A stretch of DNA of 64,000 nucleotides from Vreelandella sedimenti (GCF_013416325.1 NZ_JACCGK010000007.1:62001-126000), one strand, 5' to 3'. Counted from the stretch's first letter, positions 27,731 to 36,524 are shown. The notes: generated from the letters alone by a model not told the origin. Program-made: numbers and translations.

Positions 27731-28870
27731 ATGTCCATGCAGCAATTATTACTCATGGGTGCGGGCCATGCCCACGCCTTTGTACTCGAAGCCTTTGCCA
27801 AACAGCCTGAACCAAGCATCGCGATTACCGTGGTGAGTGATAGTCCTTTAGCAGCTTACTCCGGCAGCGTACCCGCATGGCTAGCGGGGGAGTGTACGCT
27901 GCGCGAGACACAGATCGACGTGGAGGCATTGTGCCAAAGAGCCAATGCTCGGCTAATTCTTTCCACAGCGAGTACGATCAACACCCAGGAGCGTTACGTA
28001 GCGCTGGCAAATGGCGAGCGCGTTAATTTTGACATGGCCTCCGTCAACATCGGCTCGACCCTGACCTCTCCTCAGCAGCATGGGGAGAACCTCCCCAAGC
28101 TACTCGCCATGCGCCCACTGAGTAGTCTGCACCAGCGCTGGCAGGCACTGCAAAATGACATTAGCCATTTACCCAGCGGCGGCGCCCAACGGGTAGTGGG
28201 CGTTGGCGGAGGCGCTGCGGGCTGTGAAACACTGATGAGCGTACTGGCCCAGTTGAGCAAGCAGCGCCCGGATATTGATTGGCAGGGGCATTTGCTCAGC
28301 GCGTCTAACGCTCTATTGCCCGATGCCGGGCACGTGCCACGCTGGCTAATGCGACGCGCGCTGTCACAGGCAGGGATTACCGTTCACGTTGAACAACGCG
28401 GCGATACGCTGATGGAAGGCGGAGTAACCACCCAGAACGGTAAACGCATCGATGCGGACATCGTCCTGTGGGCAACGGGGGCTGTCGGCCACCCTTGGCT
28501 GGCGGGGACTGATCTGCCATTAGATCAACACGGTTTTATCCGCGTAAACCATTCGCTGAAGGTTAGCGACCAGCCGAATATCTTTGCCGCTGGCGACTGT
28601 GCAGCGTTTACCCCAGCGCTACCCAACGCAGGGGTTTATGCGGTGCGCATGGGGCCATACTTAGCGGATAACCTTCGCCGTGCCTGCCAAGGCGAACCGT
28701 TACTCCCCTGGCAGCCACCCAAACGGGTGTTGGCACTCATTGGCACTGGCGACGGCCGCGCGATTGCCAGCCGCGGAGGCTTTGGGGTATCCGGCAAGTG
28801 GGTATGGCAATGGAAAAAGCGGATTGATGCGCGCTTTATCGCCCGCTTCAATCCGCCTTTTGAAGGCTAA
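27731..28870 (+). CDS. SelD-fusion-type NAD(P)/FAD oxidoreductase, standing alone
   Basis: 379 residues. It starts with LLLMGAGHAHAFVLEAF, a variant dinucleotide-binding motif. A second NAD(P) site (VVGVGGGAAGCETLMSV) and a C-terminal FAD site (NIFAAGDCAAF) follow. This pattern is known from the NDH-2-like domain fused to the N-terminus of selenophosphate synthetase (SelD) in many marine bacteria. Here no SelD domain follows, and the chain ends after the FAD domain. It may act in selenium or sulfur redox or as a quinone reductase; this is inferred from the family alone. Confidence 0.75.
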   Translation: MSMQQLLLMGAGHAHAFVLEAFAKQPEPSIAITVVSDSPLAAYSGSVPAWLAGECTLRETQIDVEALCQRANARLILSTASTINTQERYVALANGERVNFDMASVNIGSTLTSPQQHGENLPKLLAMRPLSSLHQRWQALQNDISHLPSGGAQRVVGVGGGAAGCETLMSVLAQLSKQRPDIDWQGHLLSASNALLPDAGHVPRWLMRRALSQAGITVHVEQRGDTLMEGGVTTQNGKRIDADIVLWATGAVGHPWLAGTDLPLDQHGFIRVNHSLKVSDQPNIFAAGDCAAFTPALPNAGVYAVRMGPYLADNLRRACQGEPLLPWQPPKRVLALIGTGDGRAIASRGGFGVSGKWVWQWKKRIDARFIARFNPPFEG

Positions 28871-28879
28871 CTGGCTGAA

Positions 28880-29335
28880 TCAGTTACCTTCGCGCCAGCC
28901 GCCTAGCACCCGACTATCCGGGCCAAAGAAGACCAATCGATCATGGTCAATCAAATACCGATAGGCGGTCTCCAGCATATCCGTGACCCGCTTGGCATCG
29001 CCCATTTGCGGGCACGCCATGCGGGTGGTGGCTAACGGGCTAAACTCAATGCGCTGGTTCTCACCGAGTGTTGCTTCACCACTAAAGCGATTACAGCCGT
29101 CGTAACCGCTAACTTTGCCCTCTTGTGAAATCTCGAAAAATGGCGTTTCCGGCATAGAGAGCCGCTCATCAGTCCCCACCAACAGTAGGTTCCAACGCTG
29201 CTCAACAATAGCGCCCTCAAGCGAGGCATCGTTAGCGCCCCCTTGTGGTATAGAACTTGGCCCTGGCGAACTGCTACAAGCACTTAACAGTAGCGCAGCG
29301 GAAGCCAGTAGTGGTAACAAGCGCCAACCTTTCAT
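28880..29335 (-). CDS. META-domain lipoprotein (HslJ-like)
   Basis: 151 residues from the ATG at 29335 (GGAACGATC precedes it; an ATG at 29356 lies seven codons upstream). A lipobox LLSAC follows the signal helix, so the protein should be lipid-anchored. The rest is one META domain: VEQRWNLLLVGTDERL, SGYDGCNRFSGEATL and TTRMACPQMGDAKRV, with the two conserved cysteines. HslJ-like proteins are linked to heat or novobiocin tolerance in E. coli. It is the gene after gloA on the same strand, 24 bases apart. Confidence 0.85.
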   Translation of the reverse strand: MKGWRLLPLLASAALLLSACSSSPGPSSIPQGGANDASLEGAIVEQRWNLLLVGTDERLSMPETPFFEISQEGKVSGYDGCNRFSGEATLGENQRIEFSPLATTRMACPQMGDAKRVTDMLETAYRYLIDHDRLVFFGPDSRVLGGWREGN

Positions 29336-29358
29336 GGTGATCGTTCCTTTTGTCATTG

Positions 29359-29799
29359 TTACCAGCTACCGGTGTTTTCCATAGAAGCCCATGGCTCTTG
29401 TGGCGCCAGGGCATCGCCTTTTTGCAGCAGCTCCACAGAGATTCCATCCGGTGATTTAACAAACGCCATATGGCCATCACGGGGTGGGCGGTTAATCGTC
29501 ACGCCGTTGTCCTGAAGGTGTTGGCAGAGCGCATAAATGTCATCCACCCGATAGGCTAGGTGGCCGAAATTACGCCCGCCGGTGTACTCTTCGGGATCCC
29601 AGTTATACGTCAGCTCAAGCTCCGGAGCCGTCAGCCGCTCTGAGCGTGGCTCATCTTCTGGTGCAGCCAGAAACACCAGCGTGAAGCGTCCTTTCTCGTT
29701 CTCTTTTCGGCGAACTTCTTTAAGACCCAGCAGATCGCAGTAAAAATGCAGCGAAGCATCCAGGTCATTAACACGCACCATGGTATGTAGATATTGCAT
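29359..29799 (-). CDS. gloA: Lactoylglutathione lyase (glyoxalase I)
   Basis: 146 residues of the VOC fold with two beta-alpha-beta-beta-beta modules. It isomerises the hemithioacetal of methylglyoxal and glutathione to S-lactoylglutathione. The probable metal ligands are visible: His5 (MQYLH), a Glu in PELELTYNW, His in [10 protein letters not shown] and Glu in ISVELLQKG. The length and metal pattern match the Ni-dependent short form of E. coli. It is upstream of the META lipoprotein and may share its transcript. Confidence 0.95.
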   Translation of the reverse strand: MQYLHTMVRVNDLDASLHFYCDLLGLKEVRRKENEKGRFTLVFLAAPEDEPRSERLTAPELELTYNWDPEEYTGGRNFGHLAYRVDDIYALCQHLQDNGVTINRPPRDGHMAFVKSPDGISVELLQKGDALAPQEPWASMENTGSW

Positions 29800-29927
29800 A
29801 TCGACTCCTGTTAAAAACGGCCTTGGTCATACTTTACAAAAACGTGACAACAGAAATAAATCGCTGCAACGCTGTATAATTAAATAATACCGTTTATCTT
29901 AGCTGGGTTTACCCGTCGGAGAAACCT

Positions 29928-31001
29928 GTGGATTCAGTCACTCAAGCCGCGCTTGGCGCAGCCATTGGCGGGGCAGTACTGGGCCGACGCCTTGGCCGTA
30001 AGGCCATCCTTATCGGCGCCGTACTCGGCACCCTGCCCGATTTTGATGTAGCGCTGGATTATGGCGATGCTGTGGCTAATGTCACCGAGCATCGCGGTTT
30101 TAGCCATTCGCTTTTTGTACTAACAGGGTTAGCCACCCTGTTGGCGCTGCTATGCACACGATTTGCTCCTGCAAAAGATATTAGCCTACCTCGCTGGTGG
30201 TGCTTTTTTGGGCTTATTCTGATTACCCATCCTCTGCTTGATGCACTAACCACTTACGGCACCCAGTTGCTTTGGCCTCTTGATCTCGCTCCCACCGTGT
30301 GGCCGATTATTTTTATTATCGATCCGCTCTATACACTGCCGCTGCTATTTACCTTGGGCGTCGCCTTGGTCTCTCAGCGGGTACGTAAAGCCTGCATATG
30401 GGGACTGGCCATCACGAGTGTTTACCTAATGATGGCAGCGGGTGCGAAATTAGTGGTAGAGCAACGTCTTGCCCCAGCCCTGGTAGAACAGGGTCTTGAA
30501 GAGGCTCCGCTACTGATACAGCCAACGCCGTTTAACATTGTGCTATGGCGCGCCACGGTGATCGACGGGGAGCGCTATCATGAAAGCCTGATTAGTGTGT
30601 TTGACGGCGACCGTAAACCGCGTTTCGAACCATTAATTCGTAACGCTGGGCTAGAGGCGTTCGCCCTGGCCAGCCAACAGGGAGAGCGTTTAATGTGGTT
30701 TGCGGGTTCTTTTTTACGCTATGAAACGCGACTGCTAGAGGGAAAAGAGACGCTGATCGCCACCGATATTCGGCTCGGCTTCCCAGGCTTCCATCCGTTT
30801 AGCTTTACCCTGGCAACGTTAGAGGAAGAACACTGGGTACCGCTTGCGGTAAGCGAACAGCTGGAGAGTACCCGCGGTATTCAGATGCAAACGCTATCGC
30901 GCCTCGCCGCTCGAGCCGCAGGCAACACCTCGGCCCTGTGCGCCAGCGATTTTATGACGCATGAATGGCGGGCCGACGAACGTTTTGTCTATCGTTGCTA
31001 A
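29928..31001 (+). CDS. DUF457/YdjM-like membrane-bound metal-dependent hydrolase
   Basis: 357 residues. The first 190 form a YdjM-type (DUF457) domain with five or six helices and the metal-site motifs LPDFDVALD, EHRGFSHSLFVL and ITHPLLDALTTYGTQLL. The remaining 165 residues are a soluble beta-rich extension, as in family members of about 330-360 residues. The start is GTG at 29928 after GGAG. Family members are thought to be membrane hydrolases, possibly acting on phospholipids or similar; no substrate is established. Confidence 0.88.
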   Translation: MDSVTQAALGAAIGGAVLGRRLGRKAILIGAVLGTLPDFDVALDYGDAVANVTEHRGFSHSLFVLTGLATLLALLCTRFAPAKDISLPRWWCFFGLILITHPLLDALTTYGTQLLWPLDLAPTVWPIIFIIDPLYTLPLLFTLGVALVSQRVRKACIWGLAITSVYLMMAAGAKLVVEQRLAPALVEQGLEEAPLLIQPTPFNIVLWRATVIDGERYHESLISVFDGDRKPRFEPLIRNAGLEAFALASQQGERLMWFAGSFLRYETRLLEGKETLIATDIRLGFPGFHPFSFTLATLEEEHWVPLAVSEQLESTRGIQMQTLSRLAARAAGNTSALCASDFMTHEWRADERFVYRC

Positions 31002-31013
31002 GCTAGCGTTTTA

Positions 31014-31745
31014 TTAGGGAGCAATACCTTGGCCACAGCCACTATATTGCTCCCCGCCATAGGTCAGCGTAACGCGAGCGGGAAACGGCTTGCCGCTCAT
31101 ATTATCGAAACAGGCCCCAGCATCGATACGCACGCGGAAAAAGGGCTCCACGTCAGCGTTTTCAATCACGACTCGACCAGCTTCATTGTCCATCACACTA
31201 ACCATATAAGGTAGCTGGAGACGCTCTTCCCCATAGTTCGTTTCCATCGTCAGTGTCGGCGTGTCATTTGCTAACGCAACCGTCCAGCCCGGTTCGTTAC
31301 CCTGACCAAAGAACATCACGCCGGGCTTTTCAGCTCGGGTTAAGGCGTCACGCTGCTTGGCCAACGAGCACTGCAACTGCCCTCGTGGCGTTTCCACTAG
31401 CGCCTCGTCACCCCGGTTCCAGAAGCTGATCTCACCATCTTGGTAGCGGGCACCGCTGGCCACGACGGCTTGGGGCAGCCGCCATGCGCCGTGCAGCGAC
31501 CATAGGCGCAAATCGTTGGCATTGGTGGCAGCCACTAAGTGCTGCTGAGCGGGTTCGCAGTGCCACGCATCAAAACGCTGCGCAGTGCCGGGAAAAAGCG
31601 CCGAGGGCAGAAAGGGTGCCCGGTTATCCAGCGTTGCTTGGTTAGCGGCTTTAGTTTCTGTGGAGGGCGTGGCTGCACACCCCCCGAGCACCACCATCAC
31701 ACCGACTGCGGCGATGGCTCTACCCCATGCTTTTAACGTATTCAT
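31014..31745 (-). CDS. Lipoprotein with MliC-like and COG3650-like domains
   Basis: 243 residues. The signal peptide ends with lipobox LGGC. Residues 58-130 resemble the MliC lysozyme-inhibitor domain (WHCEPAQQHL, VVASGARYQDGEISFW and a closing Cys in LQCSL). Residues 140-243 resemble the COG3650 periplasmic domain (FGQGNEPGWTVAL, CFDNMSGKPFPARVTL, GGEQYSGCGQ). Two separate cysteine pairs fit two beta domains. It could protect peptidoglycan from lysozyme, but the MliC part is divergent. It is convergent with the DUF457 gene, with 12 bases between. Confidence 0.75.
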   Translation of the reverse strand: MNTLKAWGRAIAAVGVMVVLGGCAATPSTETKAANQATLDNRAPFLPSALFPGTAQRFDAWHCEPAQQHLVAATNANDLRLWSLHGAWRLPQAVVASGARYQDGEISFWNRGDEALVETPRGQLQCSLAKQRDALTRAEKPGVMFFGQGNEPGWTVALANDTPTLTMETNYGEERLQLPYMVSVMDNEAGRVVIENADVEPFFRVRIDAGACFDNMSGKPFPARVTLTYGGEQYSGCGQGIAP

Positions 31746-31790
31746 ACGTCATGCTCCCTGTATAACTAATTCTATTGTTTGCTGAACTTC

Positions 31791-32303
31791 TTAGCCACGT
31801 TTGAACGCCTGCAGATCGTGCGTATCGATACTTTCCACCTGCGGGGGCAACCCCAGCTCTTCGCGTTTGATTTTAACCTGCATTTTTTCCGCTAGCCGTT
31901 CGGCGTCGTCATCGGTAGTGCGCCCGTTAAGCTCCGCCAACTGCGCCATGCCCTGGTGATAGAAAGTGAGCAGATCCAGCGCCGTGCGGTTGCTCTCTTC
32001 CACCGCTTTGCGCAGTTGCGAAAGATAGCCACTGACTTGCGACAGGTGATGCTTGAGTTGCCAGACATAGCGCACCTCCGTCATCCATGGGCGCTCACGC
32101 AGCACGGCAAATAGCGCGCTGGTGGCCAATAGCCCAAGTAGCACACCTAGGGCATTGAGCCATAGGCTGCTGCCAAAGGTGGAGGTAAGGAGCATTGAGA
32201 ACAGGAGGCCGAAAATAATCAGTTGCCCCGCCATGGCAAAGCTAATCATGCGGGCTTTGCGGCGGTAGGTCTCGGGGTCGTGATGTTCTAGGGTAAATAC
32301 CAT
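31791..32303 (-). CDS. DUF3087 family membrane protein
   Basis: 170 residues from ATG 32303, after ATGAGGCTGGCC; upstream ATGs at 32315 and 32357 are possible. It opens with FTLEHHDPETYRRKARMISF, then two membrane helices (about 28-75), the LRERPWMTEVRYVWQLKHHL segment and a cytoplasmic helical tail (LLTFYHQGMAQLAEL). This matches DUF3087 proteins of Pseudomonas and relatives. Function unknown. Confidence 0.8.
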   Translation of the reverse strand: MVFTLEHHDPETYRRKARMISFAMAGQLIIFGLLFSMLLTSTFGSSLWLNALGVLLGLLATSALFAVLRERPWMTEVRYVWQLKHHLSQVSGYLSQLRKAVEESNRTALDLLTFYHQGMAQLAELNGRTTDDDAERLAEKMQVKIKREELGLPPQVESIDTHDLQAFKRG

Positions 32304-32384
32304 GGCCAGCCTCATTATCGCTGCAAACGCCCTATGATACGGGGCTGGCCAGGGCAAACAAGTAATAGCGTTTTACAAATGCAA

Positions 32385-33482
32385 TTACGCCAAACGCTCC
32401 GCGGCCGTTTTGAGTAAGTGCTCGGTCGTTTCCCAGCCCACGCAGGCGTCGGTGACCGATACGCCGTAGCGCATGGCGCCAGGTTTGAGCGGCTGCTTGC
32501 CTTCGAACAGGTGGCTTTCCAGCATCAGCGCGACCAGGTTGGCTTCGCCTGCCTGACGCTGCGCCAATACATCCAGCATCACTTCACTCTGGCGGCGATG
32601 ATCTTTACGCGCATTGGCATGGCTGCAATCCACCATTAGCCGTGGGTTTTGCCCGGCATTACGCAGCGCGATGGTTGCCGCACGTACGTGTTGTGCCTGA
32701 TAGTTAGGCTCACCGTGCCCGCCACGTAACACTACGTGGGTGTGCAGGTTGCCTGCAGTTTGCTGGACGACCGGGTAGCCTTGCGGGTCTACCGCGAAAC
32801 GCTGGTGCGGATGGGCCGCCGCACTCATGGCATCGATAGCCACTTGTACATCGCCACTGGTGGCATTTTTGAACCCCACCGCCGCTGACAAATCACTGGC
32901 CAGCTCACGGTGCAGTTGCGATTCGGTGGTTCGTGCACCAATCGCTACCCAGCTTAGTAAATCGTCTACGTAGGGCGCCAGCATCGGTTGTAAAAGCTCG
33001 GTAGCCACCGGCAAGCCGCGAGTGGCTACGGCATGCATCAGTTCACGAGAGAGCGCTAAACCACGTGGCATATCACCGCTGCCATCCAAGTCGGGGTCGT
33101 AGGCCAGCCCTTTCCAGCCCACAGTGGTGCGCGGCTTTTCAACGTAGACACGCATGACCGGCAAAATACGTTCACTGATCTCTTCGCTTAGCGCAGCCAG
33201 GCGGTCGGCGTATTCCAGCGCTGCATCTGGGTCGTGAACGGAGCAAGGGCCAACGACAACGAGCAGCCGGTCATCGTGACCACTCAAAATTTGCTGTACG
33301 GCGTGGCGCTGGCGGGCAATTTGCTCACTTAGCGGGCCGCCTAACGAGATACGTTGTCTGAGTTCGGCGGGGGTAGGCAGCCGCTTTGCATTGGGCTCAG
33401 GTGTTGAAGGCGTTAGCCGGGAAGTAGCATGGGCAGTGGTTACAAGAGTTTTATTAATAACAGGGCTGACAGGCGCATTCAT
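32385..33482 (-). CDS. aroF: 3-deoxy-7-phosphoheptulonate synthase (DAHP synthase, class I)
   Basis: 365 residues from ATG 33482, eight bases after GGAG; an upstream in-frame start at 33509 lies in the leader. It condenses PEP and erythrose 4-phosphate, the first step of aromatic amino-acid synthesis. VVVGPCSVHDP, VYVEKPRTTVGWKGL, GARTTESQLHRELAS and MVDCSHANARKDHRRQ carry the metal and substrate residues of the AroFGH type. Which amino acid inhibits it cannot be told safely, so aroF is used as the general symbol (aroG/aroH possible). The gene is preceded by two aromatic-rich leader frames and a hairpin, suggesting attenuation. Confidence 0.92.
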   Translation of the reverse strand: MNAPVSPVINKTLVTTAHATSRLTPSTPEPNAKRLPTPAELRQRISLGGPLSEQIARQRHAVQQILSGHDDRLLVVVGPCSVHDPDAALEYADRLAALSEEISERILPVMRVYVEKPRTTVGWKGLAYDPDLDGSGDMPRGLALSRELMHAVATRGLPVATELLQPMLAPYVDDLLSWVAIGARTTESQLHRELASDLSAAVGFKNATSGDVQVAIDAMSAAAHPHQRFAVDPQGYPVVQQTAGNLHTHVVLRGGHGEPNYQAQHVRAATIALRNAGQNPRLMVDCSHANARKDHRRQSEVMLDVLAQRQAGEANLVALMLESHLFEGKQPLKPGAMRYGVSVTDACVGWETTEHLLKTAAERLA

Positions 33483-33484
33483 GA

Positions 33485-33646
33485 TTAGTTCTCCGCAATC
33501 GTGTGACATCGTATGGCTGTGTGACCACCCAAGTGAACACGGTCGGAGGTGGCAGCTAGCACCGACCGCGCGTCGCTAAATCGCCAGCTATAGCCATAAC
33601 CCACAAAGCTGGTCGCGAAAGCGTTAGTCAGTGCGCGATAAATCAT
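33485..33646 (-). CDS. Second putative leader peptide of the DAHP synthase gene
   Basis: 53 codons from ATG 33646, preceded by an excellent ribosome site (AAGGAGC). The stop TAA ends two bases before the aroF ATG, so the two could be coupled. The first 23 residues are aromatic rich (AFATSFVGYGYSWRF), while the rest is ordinary. The repeat CGGTCGG/CCGACCG within the frame could form a stem. It may be a second regulatory leader or a small protein; it is too short to judge by homology. Confidence 0.5.
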   Translation of the reverse strand: MIYRALTNAFATSFVGYGYSWRFSDARSVLAATSDRVHLGGHTAIRCHTIAEN

Positions 33647-33675
33647 GATGCTGCTCCTTGATGAAATAACAGTGA

Positions 33676-33729
33676 AAAATGAGTTCTAAAACGCCAGAAG
33701 CCCCGGCGGGGTTACCGACCGGGGCTTCT
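33676..33729 (-). terminator. Candidate attenuator hairpin upstream of aroF
   Basis: Read leftward, AGAAGCCCCGG and CCGGGGCTTCT are perfect 11-bp arms around a 12-base loop (33696-33729), followed by GGCGTTTTAG and then ATTTTT. It lies 45 bases after the first leader stop and 50 bases before the second leader start. A competing hairpin CAGGCA...TGCCTG lies between the first leader and this stem. Confidence 0.6.
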
Positions 33730-33773
33730 GTGCTTGCGGCAGGCAACCGAGTGGTGTGCCTGGTGGCGCGACG

Positions 33774-33890
33774 TTAGGCGTCGGCCAGGGGCACACCGTA
33801 GCTAAACCAATACCCATAAAACGCAAAACCACCAACCAATTCTGGTTGTGGGTACACTGTATGTGGCGTGGTTGGTCGCTGCATGCCCAT
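33774..33890 (-). CDS. Aromatic-rich leader peptide (attenuation of DAHP synthase)
   Basis: 38 codons from ATG 33890, or 36 from ATG 33884, which has CGGAA about eight bases before. Residues 22-31 are FAFYGYWFSY: seven aromatic residues in ten, mixing Phe, Tyr and Trp. Such a run is typical of ribosome-stalling leader peptides. The stop at 33774-33776 is 45 bases before a terminator-like hairpin. It would couple aromatic amino-acid supply to aroF transcription. Another frame here also reads aromatic residues but has no nearby start. Confidence 0.65.
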   Translation of the reverse strand: MGMQRPTTPHTVYPQPELVGGFAFYGYWFSYGVPLADA

Positions 33891-34008
33891 ATTCCGTTAG
33901 ATTCTGTTGGTTACGTTGGCAATAACTAGCCCCAGTAAATCGTTTGGCAGGGCTGCCGCCATGGCGTTCTAGTTTTATCCTGCCTGCAAGCGCTGCAAAT
34001 GGCAACAC

Positions 34009-34137
34009 TCAACCGCTAAAAGCTTGTACCCAGCCAATGGTAGCGGGCAGCGCGCTCATACTTACCAGCACCACCAAGCCTAGAAAGATGGACAGGAAAC
34101 CAGAATCGTCTTTAAAGTTTTCGTCGTGGTGGGCCAT
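34009..34137 (-). CDS. 42-residue single-span membrane protein
   Basis: A short frame preceded by a very strong ribosome site (AAAAGGAGGCTAAC before ATG 34137). The N-terminus is hydrophilic (MAHHDENFKDDSG), followed by one hydrophobic helix (FLSIFLGLVVLVSMSALPAT) and a short tail. I do not recognise the family. The His/Asp-rich start could be cytoplasmic. It lies between fre and the aroF leader, on the same strand as both. Confidence 0.6.
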   Translation of the reverse strand: MAHHDENFKDDSGFLSIFLGLVVLVSMSALPATIGWVQAFSG

Positions 34138-34194
34138 GTTAGCCTCCTTTTTTATCAACGCTATATCAGGGGAGTGTCAAAAGCTGGGGCCATA

Positions 34195-34935
34195 TTAAGT
34201 AGAACGGGGTGCGTAGGCAAACACATCCGAAAACACCCGCTCAAGCTTTATACCTTTTGTGTCGAGTACATCCAGGCAGGCGTACACCATATTGGGCGAA
34301 CCCGAGATATAAACATCGTGGGTCTCTGGGGTGATATCTGTCGTTTTCAACACCTGATCAATACGGCCCAGATGATGGCTAATTCGCTCTCCCGCTGCTA
34401 ACGGCTCTTCCAAGGGCGATTCGGTTACCGCATGAAAGCAGACATTGTCGTGTGTTTGCGCCCACTGGCTGGCCAGTTGCTCTAAATAGAGGTCGCGGTG
34501 TTCGCGGGCAGCCCACCACAGCGAAATTTCTCGTTCGGGCTGTTCATGCAGCACCGCTTCGACAATGGCTTTCATCTGGGAGAAACCGGTTCCTGCTGCG
34601 ATTAGCAGCAGTGGCCTTTCGCTTTCGCGATCAAGCACGCACTCGCCACTGGGCAAACGCAGCGTGAGCTGGTTGGCTACCTGCAGCAGTTCACGCAGCC
34701 GCGCTGAGTTATCCCGCTCTGGCCAGTGTTGAATATGCAGTTCGATAACACCATCGCTGCGATCGGCACTGGCGATCGAAAACGGTACCCAGGTGGTGTC
34801 ATCCAGCTTAAGCTCTAAATATTGTCCCGGCGCATGCTGCATGGCTTCGGCGCGCCCAGTTAGCGTCACGCCAAACACATCGGGGCTTAAGTTCTCAACC
34901 TCGGTGACTTGGCAAGTCAACGTCCTTGCACTCAT
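34195..34935 (-). CDS. fre: NAD(P)H-flavin reductase
   Basis: 246 residues from ATG 34935 after AAAGAGGC; an in-frame ATG at 34953 is six codons upstream. A FAD-binding ferredoxin-reductase fold: N-terminal barrel with VPFSIASAD (flavin contact) and C-terminal nucleotide domain with LLIAAGTGFSQMKAI and ISGSPNMVYACLDVL, typical of Fre/LuxG. It reduces free FMN/FAD. It follows ubiD by 41 bases, as in E. coli; reduced FMN is the precursor of the prenyl-FMN that UbiD needs, which gives the pairing a plausible logic. Confidence 0.92.
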   Translation of the reverse strand: MSARTLTCQVTEVENLSPDVFGVTLTGRAEAMQHAPGQYLELKLDDTTWVPFSIASADRSDGVIELHIQHWPERDNSARLRELLQVANQLTLRLPSGECVLDRESERPLLLIAAGTGFSQMKAIVEAVLHEQPEREISLWWAAREHRDLYLEQLASQWAQTHDNVCFHAVTESPLEEPLAAGERISHHLGRIDQVLKTTDITPETHDVYISGSPNMVYACLDVLDTKGIKLERVFSDVFAYAPRST

Positions 34936-34976
34936 GAAAGCCTCTTTTAACAAATTCGGTCAGCGATACAGCACAT

Positions 34977-36467
34977 TTAAAGGCGAGAGGGGGGCAAATC
35001 CAGGCCAATCCCCAGCGCTTCCCAACGCTCATCTACGCGCGCTTTAACGGCATCATCCATCACAATCGGGGTGCCCCATTCACGGTCAGTTTCTCCTGGC
35101 CACTTATTGGTGGCATCAAGCCCCATTTTCGAGCCAAGGCCTGAGACCGGCGAAGCGAAATCGAGATAATCAATGGGGGTATTTTCGACCATCACTGTAT
35201 CCCGCGCGGGGTCCATCCGGGTGGTGATCGCCCAGATAACATCTTCCCAATTACGTGCGTCCACGTCGTCATCCAGCACAATCACAAACTTGGTGTACAT
35301 AAACTGACGCAGAAAGCTCCATACCCCCATCATCACGCGCTTGGCGTGGCCGGGGTACTGCTTCTTCATGGTGACCACTGCCATACGGTAAGAGCAGCCT
35401 TCCGGTGGCAGGTAGAAGTCGACGATTTCGGGAAACTGCTTACACAGAATGGGCACAAAGACTTCGTTAAGCGCCACGCCAAGAATCGCCGGTTCATCCG
35501 GCGGACGCCCCGTATAGGTCGAGTGATAGATCGCATCACGGCGCATGGTCATCCGAGTAATGGTAAATACCGGGAAGTGGTCGACCTCATTGTAGTAACC
35601 AGTGTGGTCACCAAAGGGGCCTTCCGCCGCCATGTCATCGGGGTAGATAAAGCCTTCGAGGATAATCTCGCTGGACGCGGGTACATCAAGATCCGCATGA
35701 CCGCACTTCACCAGCTCGGTACGCGAACCGCGCAGTAGACCAGCAAAGGCATATTCTGAGAGCGAATCCGGCACAGGGGTTACGGCGCCCAAAATCGTCG
35801 CCGGGTCGGCACCCAGCGCCACCGCAACCGGGAAAGGCTCGCCTGGGTGGGCTTTCTGGAACTCCAGAAAATCCAACGCGCCGCCACGATGGGAGAGCCA
35901 GCGCATGATCAGGCGGTTCTTGCCAATCTTCTGCTGACGGTAAATCCCTAGGTTCTGTCGCTTCTTGAGCGGCCCCTTGGTGATCACCAGGGGCCAGGTG
36001 ACCAGTGGACCCGCATCACCAGGCCAACAGTGCTGAATCGGCAGCAGCCCGAGATCGACCTCGTCGTCTTCATACACCACTTCCTGTACCGGCGCATGTT
36101 TGACGTTTTTCGGCCCCATGCTGAGCACTTGTTTGAAGATCGGCAGCTTGTCCCAGGCGTCTTTCAAGCCTTTCGGCGGGTCAGGCTCTTTGAGAAACGC
36201 CAACAGCTTGCCCACTTCTCTGAGCGCTTCTACCGAGTCTTGGCCCATGCCTAGCGCAACTCGCTTGGGGGTGCCAAACAGGTTACCGAGCAGCGGCATG
36301 TCGTGGCCTTTGACGTTTTCAAACAGCAACGCCGGACCACCGGCACGCAGCGTGCGGTCGCAAATTTCGGTGATTTCCAGGTAAGGATCGACTTCGACAT
36401 GAATACGCTTGAGTTCACCCTGGGCTTCAAGCGCCGCGATGAACTCACGCAAGTCTTTGTACTTCAA
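34977..36467 (-). CDS. ubiD: 4-Hydroxy-3-polyprenylbenzoate decarboxylase
   Basis: 496 residues, essentially the E. coli length. It decarboxylates the ubiquinone precursor using prenylated FMN made by UbiX. The opening [14 protein letters not shown], the prFMN/Mn-binding [29 protein letters not shown] and the catalytic region ILEGFIYP are typical. Neighbours are fre downstream and rho upstream. Confidence 0.96.
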   Translation of the reverse strand: MKYKDLREFIAALEAQGELKRIHVEVDPYLEITEICDRTLRAGGPALLFENVKGHDMPLLGNLFGTPKRVALGMGQDSVEALREVGKLLAFLKEPDPPKGLKDAWDKLPIFKQVLSMGPKNVKHAPVQEVVYEDDEVDLGLLPIQHCWPGDAGPLVTWPLVITKGPLKKRQNLGIYRQQKIGKNRLIMRWLSHRGGALDFLEFQKAHPGEPFPVAVALGADPATILGAVTPVPDSLSEYAFAGLLRGSRTELVKCGHADLDVPASSEIILEGFIYPDDMAAEGPFGDHTGYYNEVDHFPVFTITRMTMRRDAIYHSTYTGRPPDEPAILGVALNEVFVPILCKQFPEIVDFYLPPEGCSYRMAVVTMKKQYPGHAKRVMMGVWSFLRQFMYTKFVIVLDDDVDARNWEDVIWAITTRMDPARDTVMVENTPIDYLDFASPVSGLGSKMGLDATNKWPGETDREWGTPIVMDDAVKARVDERWEALGIGLDLPPSRL

Positions 36468-36490
36468 GGCACGCTCCCTGGCTGGCGAAT

Positions 36491-36515
36491 GCGCCGCGTT
36501 AGCGGCGCTCTTTTT
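36491..36515 (+). other. Hairpin between rho and ubiD
   Basis: GCGCCGC and GCGGCGC form a seven-base stem followed on the plus strand by TCTTTTT. The T run is on the strand opposite to both flanking genes, so it would stop rightward (antisense) transcripts entering rho rather than the rho mRNA. Confidence 0.45.
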
Positions 36516-36524
36516 GACTACAAG

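Noticed and set aside
33802..34008. Frame with GWWFCVLWVLV as an alternative Trp leader peptide
   Set aside because: Aromatic residues arise from the same TGG/TTT-rich DNA as the chosen leader, but this frame has no start codon or ribosome site within a short distance.
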